Below are positions 12,545-24,259 of a DNA stretch of 64,000 nucleotides, piece by piece; within the stretch, counting starts at the first letter, position 1, and every line of letters begins with the position of its first letter. The notes beneath the pieces are model-generated. The model saw only the letters and a list, made by a program, of their open reading frames with translations. It made no database searches and had not been told where the DNA came from. The position numbers and the translations under genes were made by a program. This stretch comes from Aselliscus stoliczkanus (Eukaryota; Chordata; Mammalia; Chiroptera; Hipposideridae). The stretch is taken from positions 79,322,852 through 79,386,851 of the forward strand of contig CM066736.1 in NCBI GenBank assembly GCA_033961575.1, given 5' to 3'.

Positions 12545-12671
12545 ATTTATTTTTTTATTTTTATTTATTTTTTTTTTTTGAGGGCAGTGTCACCTGCCCT
12601 CATATGCGAGACCTGAACCGGGGCCCTGGCTTCCAAAGCCAGTGCTTAACCACTGCGCCACTCGGCCAGCC
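12545..12671 (-). mobile_element. short Rhin-1-like tRNA SINE
   Basis: Minus-strand copy with a long T/A-rich tail interspersed with A. The TSD is long: CTCAAACTCTCTCCTTTTAT at 12527 against CTCAAACTCCCTCCTTTTAA at 12672, with one internal mismatch. The head carries GGGCTGGCCGAGTGG. Confidence 0.88.
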
Positions 12672-13054
12672 CTCAAACTCCCTCCTTTTAAAAGGCTAAA
12701 ATGAGCAGCCTCCTAAAAGTACTCCTTCCTTTAGGGTCCAAATCCTCCTTTGCACAGAGGGAAAGGAAGGGAGAGGTGCTGCAACTTTCCCTACACCCAC
12801 TTGCACGAGGGGTGCTTTTGACTATGCGCCTGCCCACTTTGTGTATGGGCAGGAAGGTGGAGGTTCCAGCAGGACTGATCTCAGTCCCCAACTCTTGCCC
12901 CTACCTTTGGCTAGAAATTGGAATTGTTTCTGTGTTCTCTGCCATTCAGTGTAGCCGTCATTCCGCACATCTGTAGATTGCCTTATTTTCTACAGATTAT
13001 TTGTATAGGCATTGCTCGTTTGTTTCTTACAGTAGCCCTGTTAGGTAAGTATTC

Positions 13055-13165
13055 CTAATATGCCCATTTTACAGATGAGAAAACTGAAGCTTAGAAAAGA
13101 TAAATAACTTCTCCAAGCTCATAGAACTAGGAAAGTGGCAGAACTGGGCCCGGCAATGATGACAT
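13055..13165 (-). repeat. MIR-like fragment
   Basis: CCCATTTTACAGATGAGAAA followed by AACTGAAGCTTAGAAAAGAT and a GGCAGAACTGGG motif is the classic reverse MIR core. It is ancient and inactive. Confidence 0.65.
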
Positions 13166-13193
13166 ATTATTGTGTGATGTATAATTGATTCTT

Positions 13194-13365
13194 TTTTTTT
13201 TTTAAATTTTACTGGGGAACAGCCATGGTCATTGGTTTCATGCTACAATGGCATAGTGGCATAGTTGACTCTTAGGGAGGGCATAGTTCACATTGGCCTA
13301 TGTGGGGATCAAACTGGCAACCTTGGTGTTATCAGCAACACGCTCTAACCAACTGAACTCACCCT
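13194..13365 (-). mobile_element. tRNA-derived SINE of a different family
   Basis: The reverse strand starts GGGTGAGTTCAGTTGGTTAG and continues AGCGTGTTGCTGATAACACC, a tRNA A-box/anticodon-like region. A CCAGTTTGATCCCCA B-box-like motif and an A-rich tail follow. The TSD AATTGATTCTT is at 13183-13193 and 13366-13376. Its head and body differ from the Rhin-1-like copies, so it is a separate tRNA SINE lineage, possibly tRNA-Ile related. The body is more diverged than the other SINEs. Confidence 0.75.
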
Positions 13366-14099
13366 AATTGATTCTTAAGGATTTTTTAATGTATGAACTA
13401 ATTTTAGATGTTATTAGCATACCTAATTCTATCTATTCAATTAGTGATGCTGAGGCTAAACTAATGTAAATAGGAAGTGTATAATTTGTGGTTATAGAAA
13501 TAATGAGTATATTTTCATCAGTTGAGAACACTGAGCTTTTATTAAATTATTTTTTCATTATTAACTTAGGATGTTAAATATTATTCAGAAAATTTGGCTC
13601 AAACCCATTTCTACTTTGCGAGTTATTCATGAATAAATTATGATTCACTACAGGGCTTCTTGACCTGAAGCTTCACGGTAAAAGGCTTAGAGTCACACCC
13701 TGGAGTTTGCATGTTTCACTTTGCAAAAGTCTTTAGTTAGCTAAAAGCTAAAACATCAATACTGAAAGATAAAGATGCATAAGGAACTGTCTATTCATCT
13801 AACTTCCTCACTACAGTAATTATAGACATACTCTTAGCAAGCAAAAATAGTATATCTTGCCTCTTAACAACTGTACACTGTTCATATGTGGGTAGAAAGT
13901 CTTTTTTTAATGACAGATCACGTAATGTATGAAAAGTCAACAATAACTTCTAGTGTGTTCCTAATATTCATAAAAATACCCAATTACTTTCTCTTTCTAT
14001 TAAAAAATAGGCTCTGAAACTAGCTTTGTGGAGTCTATCCTTAGCTTTCCTAACTATGTAACCTAGAGCCAGTAGCTTCACTTTCCAAGACTGATTTTT

Positions 14100-14200
14100 C
14101 AACTGTAGTAATAAAATCTAGAAATAGATTGCAAGTTCCTTGAAGGCAGGGAATGTGATTTATTTAGGACCTGAAATAGTTCATGGCATTCAATCAATAA
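14100..14200 (+). repeat. L2-like 3' tail
   Basis: GATTGCAAGTTCCTTGAAGG then CAGGGAATGTGATTTATTTA and a CAATCAATAAATATTGAAT tail follow the sense L2 3' end. It is an old element. Confidence 0.55.
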
Positions 14201-14369
14201 ATATTGAATTCAATAATATAAGAATAAAGAAGGTGGCATATTTGGAAAAAAGATATGTGAATTAGAAGATACAGCCTATATGTTTTTTGCTGTAGCTTAT
14301 GAACAGAGAACCAAACAATTTACTATTGCCTTTAGAGGAAAAGTCTCTTGATGAGGGTTATTTCCTTTC

Positions 14370-14483
14370 ATTTCAACAAATAGGTTTTGAGTTTCTCCTA
14401 TGTACAAGATACTGCCCTGGCCACTGAGGGGACAGAGAGATGAGTAAGGCCCATCTCTGCCATGCCAGAGCTTACATGCTAGT

Positions 14484-14530
<47 letters not shown>

Positions 14531-14700
14531 ATGATAGTATATAAGAGGCAAAAAAGTTTAGTGAGAGATGTACAGAGTTTCAGTGGAAATTCAAAGGGGA
14601 GAGAGGGCCTACTCTGAGTGAGAGTAATTAAGAAATGTTTCCAAGAAAAGGTGGCATTTGGGCTAAGTCTGAGGATTGAGTAAGATTTCAACAACTATAG
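14370..14700 (-). repeat. L2-like fragment split by a microsatellite
   Basis: TTCAACAAATAGGTTTTGAG, then ACTGAGGGGACAGAGAGATG and GAGCTTACATGCTAGTG on the left, and AGGTGGCATTTGGGCTAAGT on the right, match the reverse of the L2 3' region. A CA repeat lies in between. Confidence 0.6.
14486..14529. repeat. (AC)n microsatellite
   Basis: 22 uninterrupted AC units inside an L2 relic. Likely length-polymorphic. Confidence 0.97.
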
Positions 14701-15489
14701 AATAAGTATAGTTCATACATAGAAAGCTACAGAAGCAAAAAGTAAAGGAGTATAGGATGTCTGGTGACCAACAAGTATTACATTTGACTGGAACTTAGAA
14801 CAGACACAAAGGGGCAGTAGGGAAAGTAAGGCTGGAAGTGTAGCTTGAGGCCCAGTAGTATTGAGTATTCCCTTTAAGAAGTTTCAGGAGGCTATTCTTT
14901 AGGTCTTAGGGGACCCTTACATGTTATTTGGACAGAATGAAGAGATTGACTCTTGTTGCTGGGGGATGGTTGGTGGGTGCCTGGGAGACTGAAGTAGAGA
15001 AGCCTGGGGGCGGGGGTGGGACAGGAGGGCACTAGAAGGACACAAGTCACAGAGGCCGCATCACAGCGGTTGAAGGATGGCTGCAAGAGGCAATGGCATT
15101 TAGCAGAGAATGTTGAAATTGTCACCAGTGACCATGCGAAGGATGATGAATGAGTTACTAATTGGCAGGTAAAGGGGTCAAAGGCAAATCATGGAAAGTA
15201 ACTGTGCCCAGTGGATGACAGTGAGAGAATGAACTTGGAGCCTCCAGCATTAGGGAATTGCTTGTGCCGTTAGAAATTGACACCAATTTTTGCATGGTAC
15301 TGAAATAACCACTGAAATGAACTGAAAACCAACCCAGAGCAGAATCAATCAAACTGTTGCTAAAATAAACTTAAAAAAAAAAAAAAGTGAAGTCAATTTT
15401 AGACTGATTGCCAGTTTAAAAGCAAAAAAGGTGGTTATGATAGATTCCAGTCCGCTGGGATGAAGACATTCTTTGTGGATAGTAGTAAT

Positions 15490-15600
15490 AAGTCTTTATA
15501 TTCTCAGAGCACTTTTATACATTATCCATTTCATAGATGAAGAGGCAGGATCAGGGGAAATAAGTGACCTGTATACAGTCACATGGCCAAGTGCAATCCT
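15490..15600 (-). repeat. MIR-like fragment
   Basis: CATTATCCATTTCATAGATG then AAGAGGCAGGATCAGGGGAA and a CAGTCACATGG motif resemble a reversed MIR core. Diverged. Confidence 0.5.
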
Positions 15601-15966
15601 TTGGAGATACATGAATTTTTGTTTCATTTACTTAGCGAAGGTTTACAAGGTGTCTTTCATGTCCAGCATCGTGCAAGGGCTAGCAGAAACAAAACGATGC
15701 GTGAGCCTTTTGCCCTTGCTTTCAGCAAACACCAAATGGTCTGGGAAAGATCTGGATTTCCTTGGAAGCTGGCACTCTTGCTGCGTAGTCTGTTCCTCTC
15801 AGGCAGTGAAGAGACCTAGTACTGCAATCCTAGCTATTAATACATCACTGGCCATGTCAGCTGGGACCGGCCAATCACTGCTCTATAAAATAGGACAAAT
15901 AAGAGGGATGCAGTGAACTAGCTTCATTAAAAGGTGAGATAAACTAACCTAAAGAGACATGGTATG

Positions 15967-16409
15967 GGGCCGGCCGAGTGGCGCATTGGTTAAGAGCTGG
16001 TTTTGGGATGCCAGCGGCCCCGGTTCGGATCCCACATGAGGGCCAGTGACACTGCCCTCTACAGCTAACAACAGCTCCACCTGGAGCTGGGCTGTGCGAG
16101 CCCCGGTGATGGTGTGGGCTGCAGCCCCTGCTGCAGTGGGCTGCCATAGGCTACAGTGAGTGGCCCGCAGCCAGCGTGAGCGGCTGGCAGCCAGCGTGAG
16201 CTGCCAATATCCGCGATGAGCGACATCCAGAGGCCAGCGACCGATCTGCCTCATCCGGGAAGAGTGCAATGACGATACCAACAGTGAAGTAACATCCTCC
16301 GCAACTAAACTGAAGAACAAGAAGACGGCAACTTGTCTGTTCCCCTTCCCCAATTCCCCAACGCTGTTCCCCTCCACCAATTCCCCAATAAAATCTTTAA
16401 AAAAAAAAA
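15967..16409 (+). mobile_element. long Rhin-1-like tRNA SINE
   Basis: About 443 bp. The GGGCCGGCCGAGTGG head leads through a tRNA-like region (B box near GGTTCGGATCCC) and the short-form end motif near 16040. It then continues through a long non-tRNA body of CAGTGAG/CAGCGTGAG repeats to a CCCCAATTCCCCAATAAAAT tail and poly-A. A perfect 16-bp TSD, AAAGAGACATGGTATG, lies at 15951-15966 and 16410-16425. It is a near-complete reference copy for the long form. Confidence 0.93.
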
Positions 16410-17182
16410 AAAGAGACATGGTATGAAGTCTATTAAGTCAAATCAAAATTACACTTCTCAAGAAAAATATCCATGTGTAGCCCACTCATTATCTATCAAT
16501 CTTAACGTAATAAGCACCAGGAACCAACAGTCTAACACAAAAGTATGAAACAATGAAAAGCATGACTAACGATTTTGATTTATCACATCCTGTGCACTTG
16601 AGGTCCATTTAGGGGGAATGATAATAAATATTACCTAGTAACATAGGTAATAATGGGGAAGTTATGGGAAACATCCTTTATCGGTTAGCAGTGATAACTT
16701 GTAATGCAGTTTCCATTTATTTACAGAGTTCTGGGAAATTTGGGTGACATACTATATAAAGTGAGCTTTCCCAGTGTCTGTCTCAAATTTATTGCAAGCA
16801 CTTATCAGTATAAGTTAGAGCCTATCTCACTTGCAAAGAAACAGAAAACTCACAGATATGCTGTTTGCCTTTCATGTTTTGACAACTTCATGAATATTTG
16901 TAAAGATTACAGTAGCACTTGTTGAAACTGGTATTTGGAATTCTTCATCAGAATGATTGTTTTTCCTGGAAGACCCCAAGAAGCCACCGTGTCTCTGTGT
17001 AATTGGCTTATGCTCACCTATGATGAAGAATCAGCATTTTAATGAGTTTTGAGCGTGTGTTCAGTGTGAATGTGAGAGCTCCTCACTCCTCCTTTCGGGA
17101 GAAAGCGCTCTGTGAACACCTCCCAGGCCTTCAGGCCCTCGTGGAGATAGAGTGCTTGGAGCACAGCCCAATTTACAGTTTA

Positions 17183-17206
17183 AAAAACAAACAAACAAAC
17201 AAAAAA
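17183..17206. repeat. (AAAC)n-type A-rich repeat
   Basis: A short run of AAAC units in an A-rich stretch. It could be the remnant tail of an old retroposon, but no body is recognisable beside it. Confidence 0.7.
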
Positions 17207-17759
17207 CAACATTTATGATTGCTACTCAGTGGTACTTTGTAAAAGATGAGGAGCCCTCTTTTCCCCCAGCTGATCCCCAAGAGCTGACTGAACGTCTCTG
17301 TTTACTCCTGTATCAATATTTCTAAAATGTGGTAACAATATAACTAACATTTAGAGAAGGTTATTTATAAACCAGGCATTTTACTAAATAGATTATAAGG
17401 ATTTTTCTCATTAAATCCTCACAATAACACTATGAGGTGAGGATTATGTAGGGGGTCTCTTGAGCTTCTGTTCCTTCTGTTCTCCCCGAGTACTGACTAA
17501 ACTTTTTATACGTAAACATAAAATTAGGTCAAATACCTTATGCTTATAGCTCTTCTCATTTGAAAAGTTAAAGTAATTTTATAAATTAAAGTCCATGTAT
17601 ATTTATATATCACAGCCACAAAATTGGAAGTCACAAAGTTAATGTGATTGGTGATGCTTTAGTGATACTAAATCTTTACCCACAGTTTATAAACATGGTA
17701 GTGGCTGCTGTGTGGGAGTTATACCTGCTGGGTGTCAGGTAAAGATTCAATTTTCTCAC

Positions 17760-17890
17760 CACTCTTCTCTACGGTACACCTACTGCAAACCACTGTGGCA
17801 ACCCTGGGCTGGCTCTCACTCCCCAGCTTTTGTTTACCCAGCCCCTAGCGCAGAGTCCTTAGGGGCTGTTGAATGAATAATTACGGACCA
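17760..17890 (+). repeat. L2-like 3' end (weak)
   Basis: CTTTTGTTTACCCAGCCCCT then AGCGCAGAGTCCTTAGGGGC and TGTTGAATGAATAA are reminiscent of the sense L2 tail. Low-scoring by eye. Confidence 0.4.
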
Positions 17891-18046
17891 CAGGTGTCAT
17901 ACCACAGATGACCTCTCCTCTCCAAGCTTGATTGTTTTCTGTGCTGGTCTCCCTGTGCCAGGCTCAGCTGTAGTCTTGTAGCGCTATCTGCCTGGGGCAA
18001 CACAGCATAGCTGTCTAACCCTGACCCAAATTGAATTTGCTATTTT

Positions 18047-18174
18047 TTTTGTTTGTTTTTTGGTTTTGGGGGTTTTTTTTGAGAGCAGTATCACTGGACC
18101 TCACATGTGGGACCTGAACCGGGGCCGCTGGCTTCCCAAGCCAGGACTTAACCACCGCACCACTCGGCCGGCCC
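18047..18174 (-). mobile_element. short Rhin-1-like tRNA SINE
   Basis: Minus-strand copy. TSD TGAATTTGCTATTTTT at about 18032-18046 and 18175-18190. The tail is a G-interrupted T run on the + strand (TTTGTTTGTTTTTTGG), so the A tail has begun to diverge. Confidence 0.9.
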
Positions 18175-18540
18175 TGAATTTGCTATTTTTAACCCACTGA
18201 GGGCTGAGAGACCCAAGAAACAAGCTTGCTTTTTTTTTTTTTATCCATTCGATAGTAAGTAGGCCCTTCACCATGGTGAAAATGTTGCATAAGACTTTGG
18301 TGGGTAGATTTTGTGACTTCTTTGTCAAGTGCAAAATTCTCCTTCTTCAGAATTTATAAGCCAAACACTTGAAGTTGCTGATTAATGATAAAGAGTGGTT
18401 TCTGAGCTGTACATGTAATTTCTGTAGAGAAATTTGTACTGCTCATTTATCGCTTGGTCATTTCTTGAACAAAAGTAAACACTCAGTAGTACCATATGTA
18501 ACTAAGGGGTTCTTCACCGTGCAGGCCAGAGATGCCTCTT

Positions 18541-18995
18541 TTTTTTTTTTTTTTTTTTTTTTTAAAGATTTTACTGGGGAATTGGGGGAGGGGAACAGTG
18601 TTGGGGAATATGGGAATAGGGGAAGGGGAACAGACAAGTTGCTGTCCTTTTTTGTTCTTCAGTCTAGTTGTAGAGGACATTGCTTCACTGGCCCATGTTG
18701 GTATCATCATTGCACTCTTCCCGGGTGAGGCAGATGGGTCGCCGGCCTCTGGACGGCCGCTCACAGCAGTTCTTGGCAGCTCACACCAGCTGCTGGCCAC
18801 TCACTGTAGCCTATGGCAGCCCACTGCAGCAGAGGCTGCAGCTATGCCAGCCCGGGAACTCACAGCAGCCCAGCTCCACCAGTTCACTATCTTAGCTGTA
18901 GAGGGCAGTGTCACTGGCCCTCATATGTGGGATCCGAACCGTGGCTGCTGGCATCCCAAGCCAGCTCTTAACCAAGGCACCACTCGGCCGGCCCC
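18541..18995 (-). mobile_element. long Rhin-1-like tRNA SINE
   Basis: About 455 bp on the minus strand. It has a 20+ base oligo-T, a TAAAGATTTTACTGGGGAAT 3' end, a long body with GGCAGC/CAGCAG-rich text, and a GGGCCGGCCGAGTGG head at the right end. The TSD AGAGATGCCTCTT at 18528-18540 is matched by AGAGCTACCTCTT at 18996-19008, with two mismatches. Confidence 0.92.
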
Positions 18996-19159
18996 AGAGC
19001 TACCTCTTGAGTATCTTTCCAGCCATTCTTCCAAGCCCTAACCTCAATCCTACAATTCACCCACAGGACTGGGGAAGGATGGAGGGGAGCAGAGGGGGCC
19101 TTGCGCCCCCTGTTGGTCAGGCCTTTCCTCTACCTGCACCAAGCTTGGCTATTTCTCCA

Positions 19160-19370
19160 CCTGACAGTTTCCTACCCATTCTTTAATTTTCAGCTAAAAC
19201 AATGTCTCTGAGCCTTCTCCAGCTTCTCCAGCAGCCCTTGCTCCCTACTCAGTGCCCTCACAGAGTGTTGCACATACTTCCATCGCAACAATTATTACAC
19301 AGTGTGATGATGATTTGCTTAAACTGTGAACTCCTTGCTTTGTGTTCCCAATATTGATTATAGCCATATT
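19160..19370 (+). repeat. L2-like 3' region
   Basis: TTATTACACAGTGTGATGAT then AAACTGTGAACTCCTTGCTT and a TGTGTTCCCAATATTGA tail follow the sense L2 3' end pattern. Old element. Confidence 0.5.
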
Positions 19371-20034
19371 GTTGCAGAGGGGACACATATGGGGGATGAA
19401 ACACATCCTACATACCATTCACAGCCCACATATCATTCGGCAAGAGCCAGCCTGAGAAAGTGAGCTTTGGCAAGTCCTCTTCTCAGTGAGGGTGACTTTA
19501 TCTAGGTTGCATTTTCTAATTTGCATTTTCAATTTCTAAGTGACACTTTGTCATTGGAGCCCCGAGTATAATATTTAGCAAAAAGAACCATAAGTGTTTC
19601 TGGAGTTAAGATAATCATTTACTGAGCACTTAACCATGGGGTAGCCCTGACATGCCTGATTACAGTTAACACTACAGTAGCCTATGATGCAAGTCTTAGA
19701 ACCCCATTTCCTTTGCAATCTTCAAGTAATGGATATTGCTATCAAATGTAGTATCTTCTACTAGGATATGCACTCTTCAAGCCCTAAATGAGGGTAGAGA
19801 ATGGGTAAAGAGCAATAATGTTGTTTATTGGATGCTATTCCCAAGGCACTGTGCTAAGTGATGCAAGTACATTTTCTCACAAGTGGAAAGTAATTGTTAA
19901 CAAAAATTCTAGGTCAAAATAAAGTGTAAAAATTCTTCCTCTTGAACCAGGACAGTAGCAGGAAGGAGGAGAGAAAGTGACAGAAATGCAAAAGTAAGGG
20001 ATCAAGGATGATTGCGAAGTTTCTGGTGGATGCC

Positions 20035-20050
20035 GGGGGGGGGGGGGGGG
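20035..20050. repeat. poly-G run
   Basis: Sixteen consecutive G followed by CGGG. An uncommon homopolymer in mammalian DNA, capable of forming G-quadruplexes; read length is likely unreliable in sequencing. Confidence 0.95.
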
Positions 20051-20172
20051 CGGGATTCCTCCCTGGGCACAAGAAGCACTCTGTTTGGCTTTAAAGTGAC
20101 TAACAGTTACAGTCACAGATTCACCTAGAAATAATAATGAACCTGCTGGGCTGTGACATGAGCTAAGTAGGA

Positions 20173-20175
<3 letters not shown>

Positions 20176-20265
<90 letters not shown>

Positions 20266-20266
20266 C

Positions 20267-20301
<35 letters not shown>

Positions 20302-20313
20302 TTATTATTATTA
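20176..20313. repeat. compound (TG)n(GA)n(GACA)n(ATT)n microsatellite
   Basis: About 24 GT units pass into about 17 GA units, then GACA-interrupted GA, then four ATT units. The GA part is a homopurine tract and the GT part can adopt Z-DNA. The transitions are consistent with slippage from one motif to the next. Confidence 0.97.
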
Positions 20314-21124
20314 AAAGACAGTGAGGGGGGTTTTGAAGGTGTTTCTGTTTCTTTGAGGTCCATGTATGTGTTTTCATGGTTTTTATCTCTGCACTCAAAA
20401 TCTTAAAGGAATTCAAATACTAGCCAAGTGAAAATCTGCACTTTTATCAGCTACTATTTGAAGTTTAGCAAATAATGTTTGATTTTTCTCTCTCCCAAAA
20501 AATGAACTATTGAGAAGTCCTTGGCCCACTCACATTCTCTCTGGAACTATGATACTGTCCTCTGATGGGCTCTGCTTGTCTTAGATAACACAGTCCATTA
20601 ACATATAGCATATGAAATGCACCTCAAAGGAAATGTGTAGATGGAAGGCGCAGTGTGAGCTAGACAAAAGTGCCCAAGACAAAAACCACGTCTCCACTCG
20701 TCTGCCACATGACTGAACTCCCGGTGAAAGCCCTAATCCCTGTGATTCATCCTGCTGAAATGGGGCTATTGACTGAGGGACCAGTAGTCTCAGCTGTAAT
20801 GGATTTGCATCTATTTGTAAGTAACCCCTCCTTCTATTCAAGCATGGGGTTAGAATGATTTCATCAGGTGCAGTTTTACAAAGAATACTATTTATTATTG
20901 TACTTTACTTATGGGTTTGCCCTCAGTTATTCCTGAGACATGAATGCTGTAAGTAACCTCTTGTGCTGTAGGTCTGGAGTTAACATCAGTTAGTGGCAAA
21001 GAACAAACTCAGTTTATGAAACTGAGTCATCATCCAAGAGGGCGAAGCTAGTACCTCTCCTAGCTGAAGGAAGAAGGGAAAGGGGGAACAGGCAGCGGGA
21101 GGCAGAGGAAACATCTTCACAGCA

Positions 21125-21260
21125 TTAAAGACCTTCAAGGTCATCTCATTTATCTCCCCAACTTGACAGAAGAGGAAGCTGATGTGCAGGGAGGGAAAGT
21201 TATTTTCCTAAGCTTGTATTGATAGGAAGGACCAGGGCCAGAAGTCTCTCTGAGTTTCCA
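21125..21260 (-). repeat. MIR-like fragment
   Basis: TCATCTCATTTATCTCCCCA, then ACAGAAGAGGAAGCTGATGT and AGGACCAGGGCCAGAAG match the reversed MIR body in weakened form. Confidence 0.45.
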
Positions 21261-21344
21261 TGGCATGTGTAGCCTGAATATTTATTTGTCTGTAGTCTGC
21301 CAGTAGACAGTAAGCCCCACAAGCAAAGCAAGTGACCTCTCTGA

Positions 21345-22500
21345 TGATGCAGCAAATCAAAACCACAATGAGATATCACTCAGACCTGGCAGAATCCCTA
21401 TTATCAAAAAGACAAGAAATTACAAGTGTTGGTAAGGATGTGGAGAAAGAGCATCCTTGTGCACTCTTGGGGGGATGGTAAATTGGTGCAGCCACTATGG
21501 AAAACAATATGGCAATGCCTCAAAAAAACTAAAAATAGAACTGGCATATGACCCAGCAATTTGACTTCTAGGTATTTATCCAAAGAAAACAGAAACATTA
21601 ATTTGAAAAGACATATGCACCCCTATGTTCATTACAGCATTATTTATTATAGCCAAGACCTGGAGAATAACCAAAGGGCCCACTGATGGATGAATGGATA
21701 AAAATAATTGTGGTATATATATGGAATAGAATATATGGAACGATGGAATGTTATTCAGTCATTAAAAAAAAATGAAATATTGGGCGGGCCAAGTGGCCCG
21801 TTGATTAAGAGCTGGCTTGGGACGCCAGCAGCCCTGGTTCGGATCCCACATATGAGGGCCAGTGACACTGCCCTCTACAGCTAAGATGGTGAACAACAGC
21901 TCCACCTGGAGCTGGGCTGCTGTGAATCCCTGGGGACGGCATAGCTGCAGCCCTTGCTGCAGTGGGCTGCCATAGGCTACAGTGAGTGGCCGGCAGCCAG
22001 CATGAGCTGCCAAGAGCTGTTGTGAGTGGCTGTCCCAGAGGCCGGCGACCAATCTGCCTCACCCAAGAAGAGCACAATGATGATACGAACATGGGCCAGT
22101 GAAGTAATGTCCTCCACAACTAAACTGAAAAACAAAAGGACCTCAACTTGTATGTTCCCCTTCCTCGATTCCCCAACATTGTTCCCCTCCCCCAATTCCC
22201 CAATAAAATCTTAAAAAAAAAAAAATGAAATCTTGCCATTTGCAACATGGATGGATCTCGAGGGCATTATACTAAGTGAAATAAGTCAGACAAAGAAAGA
22301 TAAATACCATATGATCTCTGTTATACAGTACATGGAATCTTTAAGAAAAACAACAACTCATAGATACAAAGAACAGATTAATGGTTGCCAGAGGTGGGGA
22401 TTGGGGAGTGGGAGAAATGGGCAAAAGGAGTCAAAAGGTCACATTTAAAAATAATAAATAAATATTCCCAGAGAATGTACATATAAAGTAAGCATCAAAG
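21345..22500 (+). mobile_element. L1 3' fragment, split by a SINE
   Basis: The left part (21345-21782) is the L1 end-of-ORF2 region: AATCAAAACCACAATGAGAT, then TGGTGCAGCCACTATGGAAA and ACCCAGCAATTTGACTTCTA. The right part (from 22236) continues it with ATGGATGGATCTCGAGGGCA, TAAGTGAAATAAGTCAGACA and GGTTGCCAGAGGTGGGGATT, then an A-rich end near 22460. The SINE between them shares the duplicated AATGAAATxTTG. The L1 is 5'-truncated and dead. Confidence 0.88.
21783..22223 (+). mobile_element. long Rhin-1-like tRNA SINE inserted in an L1
   Basis: A long-form copy (about 441 bp) with a slightly diverged head (GGCGGGCCAAGTGG), the full central body and a CCCCAATTCCCCAATAAAAT end. The TSD AATGAAATATTG (21771-21782) is matched by AATGAAATCTTG (22224-22235), one mismatch. 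The L1 reads through once the SINE and one TSD are removed, so the SINE is the younger element. Confidence 0.92.
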
Positions 22501-22524
22501 AAAAAAATAATAATAAAAGGGCTT

Positions 22525-22660
22525 TCATTTCAGATGATGATGATGTGAAATAGGCATTATAATTAAATTCATGGTACAGAAGAGGGAAATGAATTCTAGA
22601 AAAGCTTAAATAACTAGCACCAAGATCACAAATCTGTGAGTTGGATCAAAGTTATTAGCA
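22525..22660 (-). repeat. MIR-like fragment (weak)
   Basis: GGTACAGAAGAGGGAAATGA followed by CACCAAGATCACAAATCTGT resembles the reversed MIR core. Diverged. Confidence 0.4.
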
Positions 22661-23079
22661 CAGAAGACTCGAAAAGACTCTGTGTGTGGCAGAGAAGCAG
22701 TGTAGCTGCCTGGGCCTGTCTGATCCCAGGCCTGGGCTCTCCTCCCTTTCCTGTGCACACACCCTACTCAACACATACCTAGGACTATATAGTGATGCTG
22801 GCCTCGCCCTGTACCATTACATGCCTCCATCTGAACAAACCAGGTTGTGAAATTAAGTTACGGGTCCCCTGTCACGGGCAACTATCTGTCAATCAATTCT
22901 TCAGTCAGACAATACCACTTAGGCAACTACTCTGTACTCAGCCCTGGAAAAGTGCAAACAGAAACAAAATAGCCAAGTTAATGCTTGGGAATCTGAGAGA
23001 GCTGAGTTGGAATCTAATTCTAGGCAAATGATGTTACCTCTCTGTCTCAGTTTCATATTTGTATATGTGTAATAATATA

Positions 23080-23140
23080 GACAGGTGTGTGTGTGTCTGT
23101 GTGTGTATGCACGCATGTGTATGTGTGTGTGTGTGTGCCC
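23080..23140. repeat. imperfect (TG)n microsatellite
   Basis: GT-rich tract interrupted by ATGCACGCATGTGTA. Less pure than the other microsatellites here. Confidence 0.9.
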
Positions 23141-23399
23141 ACGTGTGTTGGAATTACAGGGAGGATCCAGTGAGATAATTAGTATTAAATATTTAACAAG
23201 ATGTATATTATCAAACAATGGGGCAGAGCAAGAGCTCAGTAGATATTAGTTGCTGTTATTTTTATCAATGAGTTTACATTATAATTTGAGGAAAGACACA
23301 CTTTGAGTTACAAGAAAAACAGTCAAGAACTGTTTTGCTGGTGGAATAAACTCCTCTTTCTCCCTATTTTACTTGGTGATCAATGATCTATTCTTTAAT

Positions 23400-23625
23400 A
23401 TCTAGTTCACATTTCATGTCTGCTCCCCTCCACAGCAGAACTTATTCTGCCTTCCTGGTGTCTCTTTAGCACTTTGCACACATCGCCACATTGTTCTAGT
23501 AACTTAGGGATCCCTCTCTGTCACTGAATTGCGAAGTCCTTTAGAGTTGGTTGTAGCTCCAGCTCCTAGCACAGCATCTGGCTCATACATATGCTCAGAG
23601 TATATCTGGTGCATGAATAAAAGGA
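23400..23625 (+). repeat. L2-like 3' end
   Basis: TCTTTAGCACTTTGCACACA, then GAAGTCCTTTAGAGTTGGTT, AGCTCCTAGCACAGCATCTG and a GTGCATGAATAAA tail follow the sense L2 3' end in order. Confidence 0.6.
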
Positions 23626-24259
23626 TATATCTGCCTAGGATAGAGGGACCTGGAATAGTTTGAAAAGCCTTCTGTCAGGAGAAGGTCTGTGAGAGGTGAG
23701 TAACTGCAAAAGTACTTGATAGATGACAGTGAAAATGGGGAAAGACAGAGCATTCTGTTATGTTCCATTGACATAAATCAATGTATGTATTTGAGTGAGG
23801 GTCTTTTCCTCACACAAGTAAATCAGCTTACAGCTTCCCTGCTGGCTCACGGGGCTCACATCATCTTCAGGGTAGCTGTTTAGGACCAGCCAGTGAAGAC
23901 TGGCCTGAGGGATTACCCAAAAGGAGAGAGGCCTTGGAGGGAGTTGCACAAGAACAGCATTCCTAGGAATGAAGAAATGAAATTGCGGGGTGACATGTTC
24001 CCTGCAAATAAGCATATTACTTCATATAGTATCACGCATTCAGTGTGATTATAGCCTGTAGGGGCCCATCACAGAACTCTCATTGTTTGAACTATTTGAA
24101 AAAAATAAAGCAACAGAGATTATGTTTCAGAAATAAAGTATAAAATTCCACAGAAAATAATTTGCCTGGAAGAGTTCTTAGCCACTGTTATTGGGGCTCT
24201 ATGCTGAAAGCAGAGTCGAATTCACACTTGGAATCTATAAGCAGTCACAGGAAAGGCAG

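Noticed and set aside
15949..16419. 156-residue frame on the minus strand
   Set aside because: It lies wholly within a long SINE; similar frames appear in the other long copies (18532-19041, 21762-22119, 54782-55123).
19877..20416. Long open frames of HT/VC/ER repeats on both strands
   Set aside because: They are translations of the GT/GA microsatellite.
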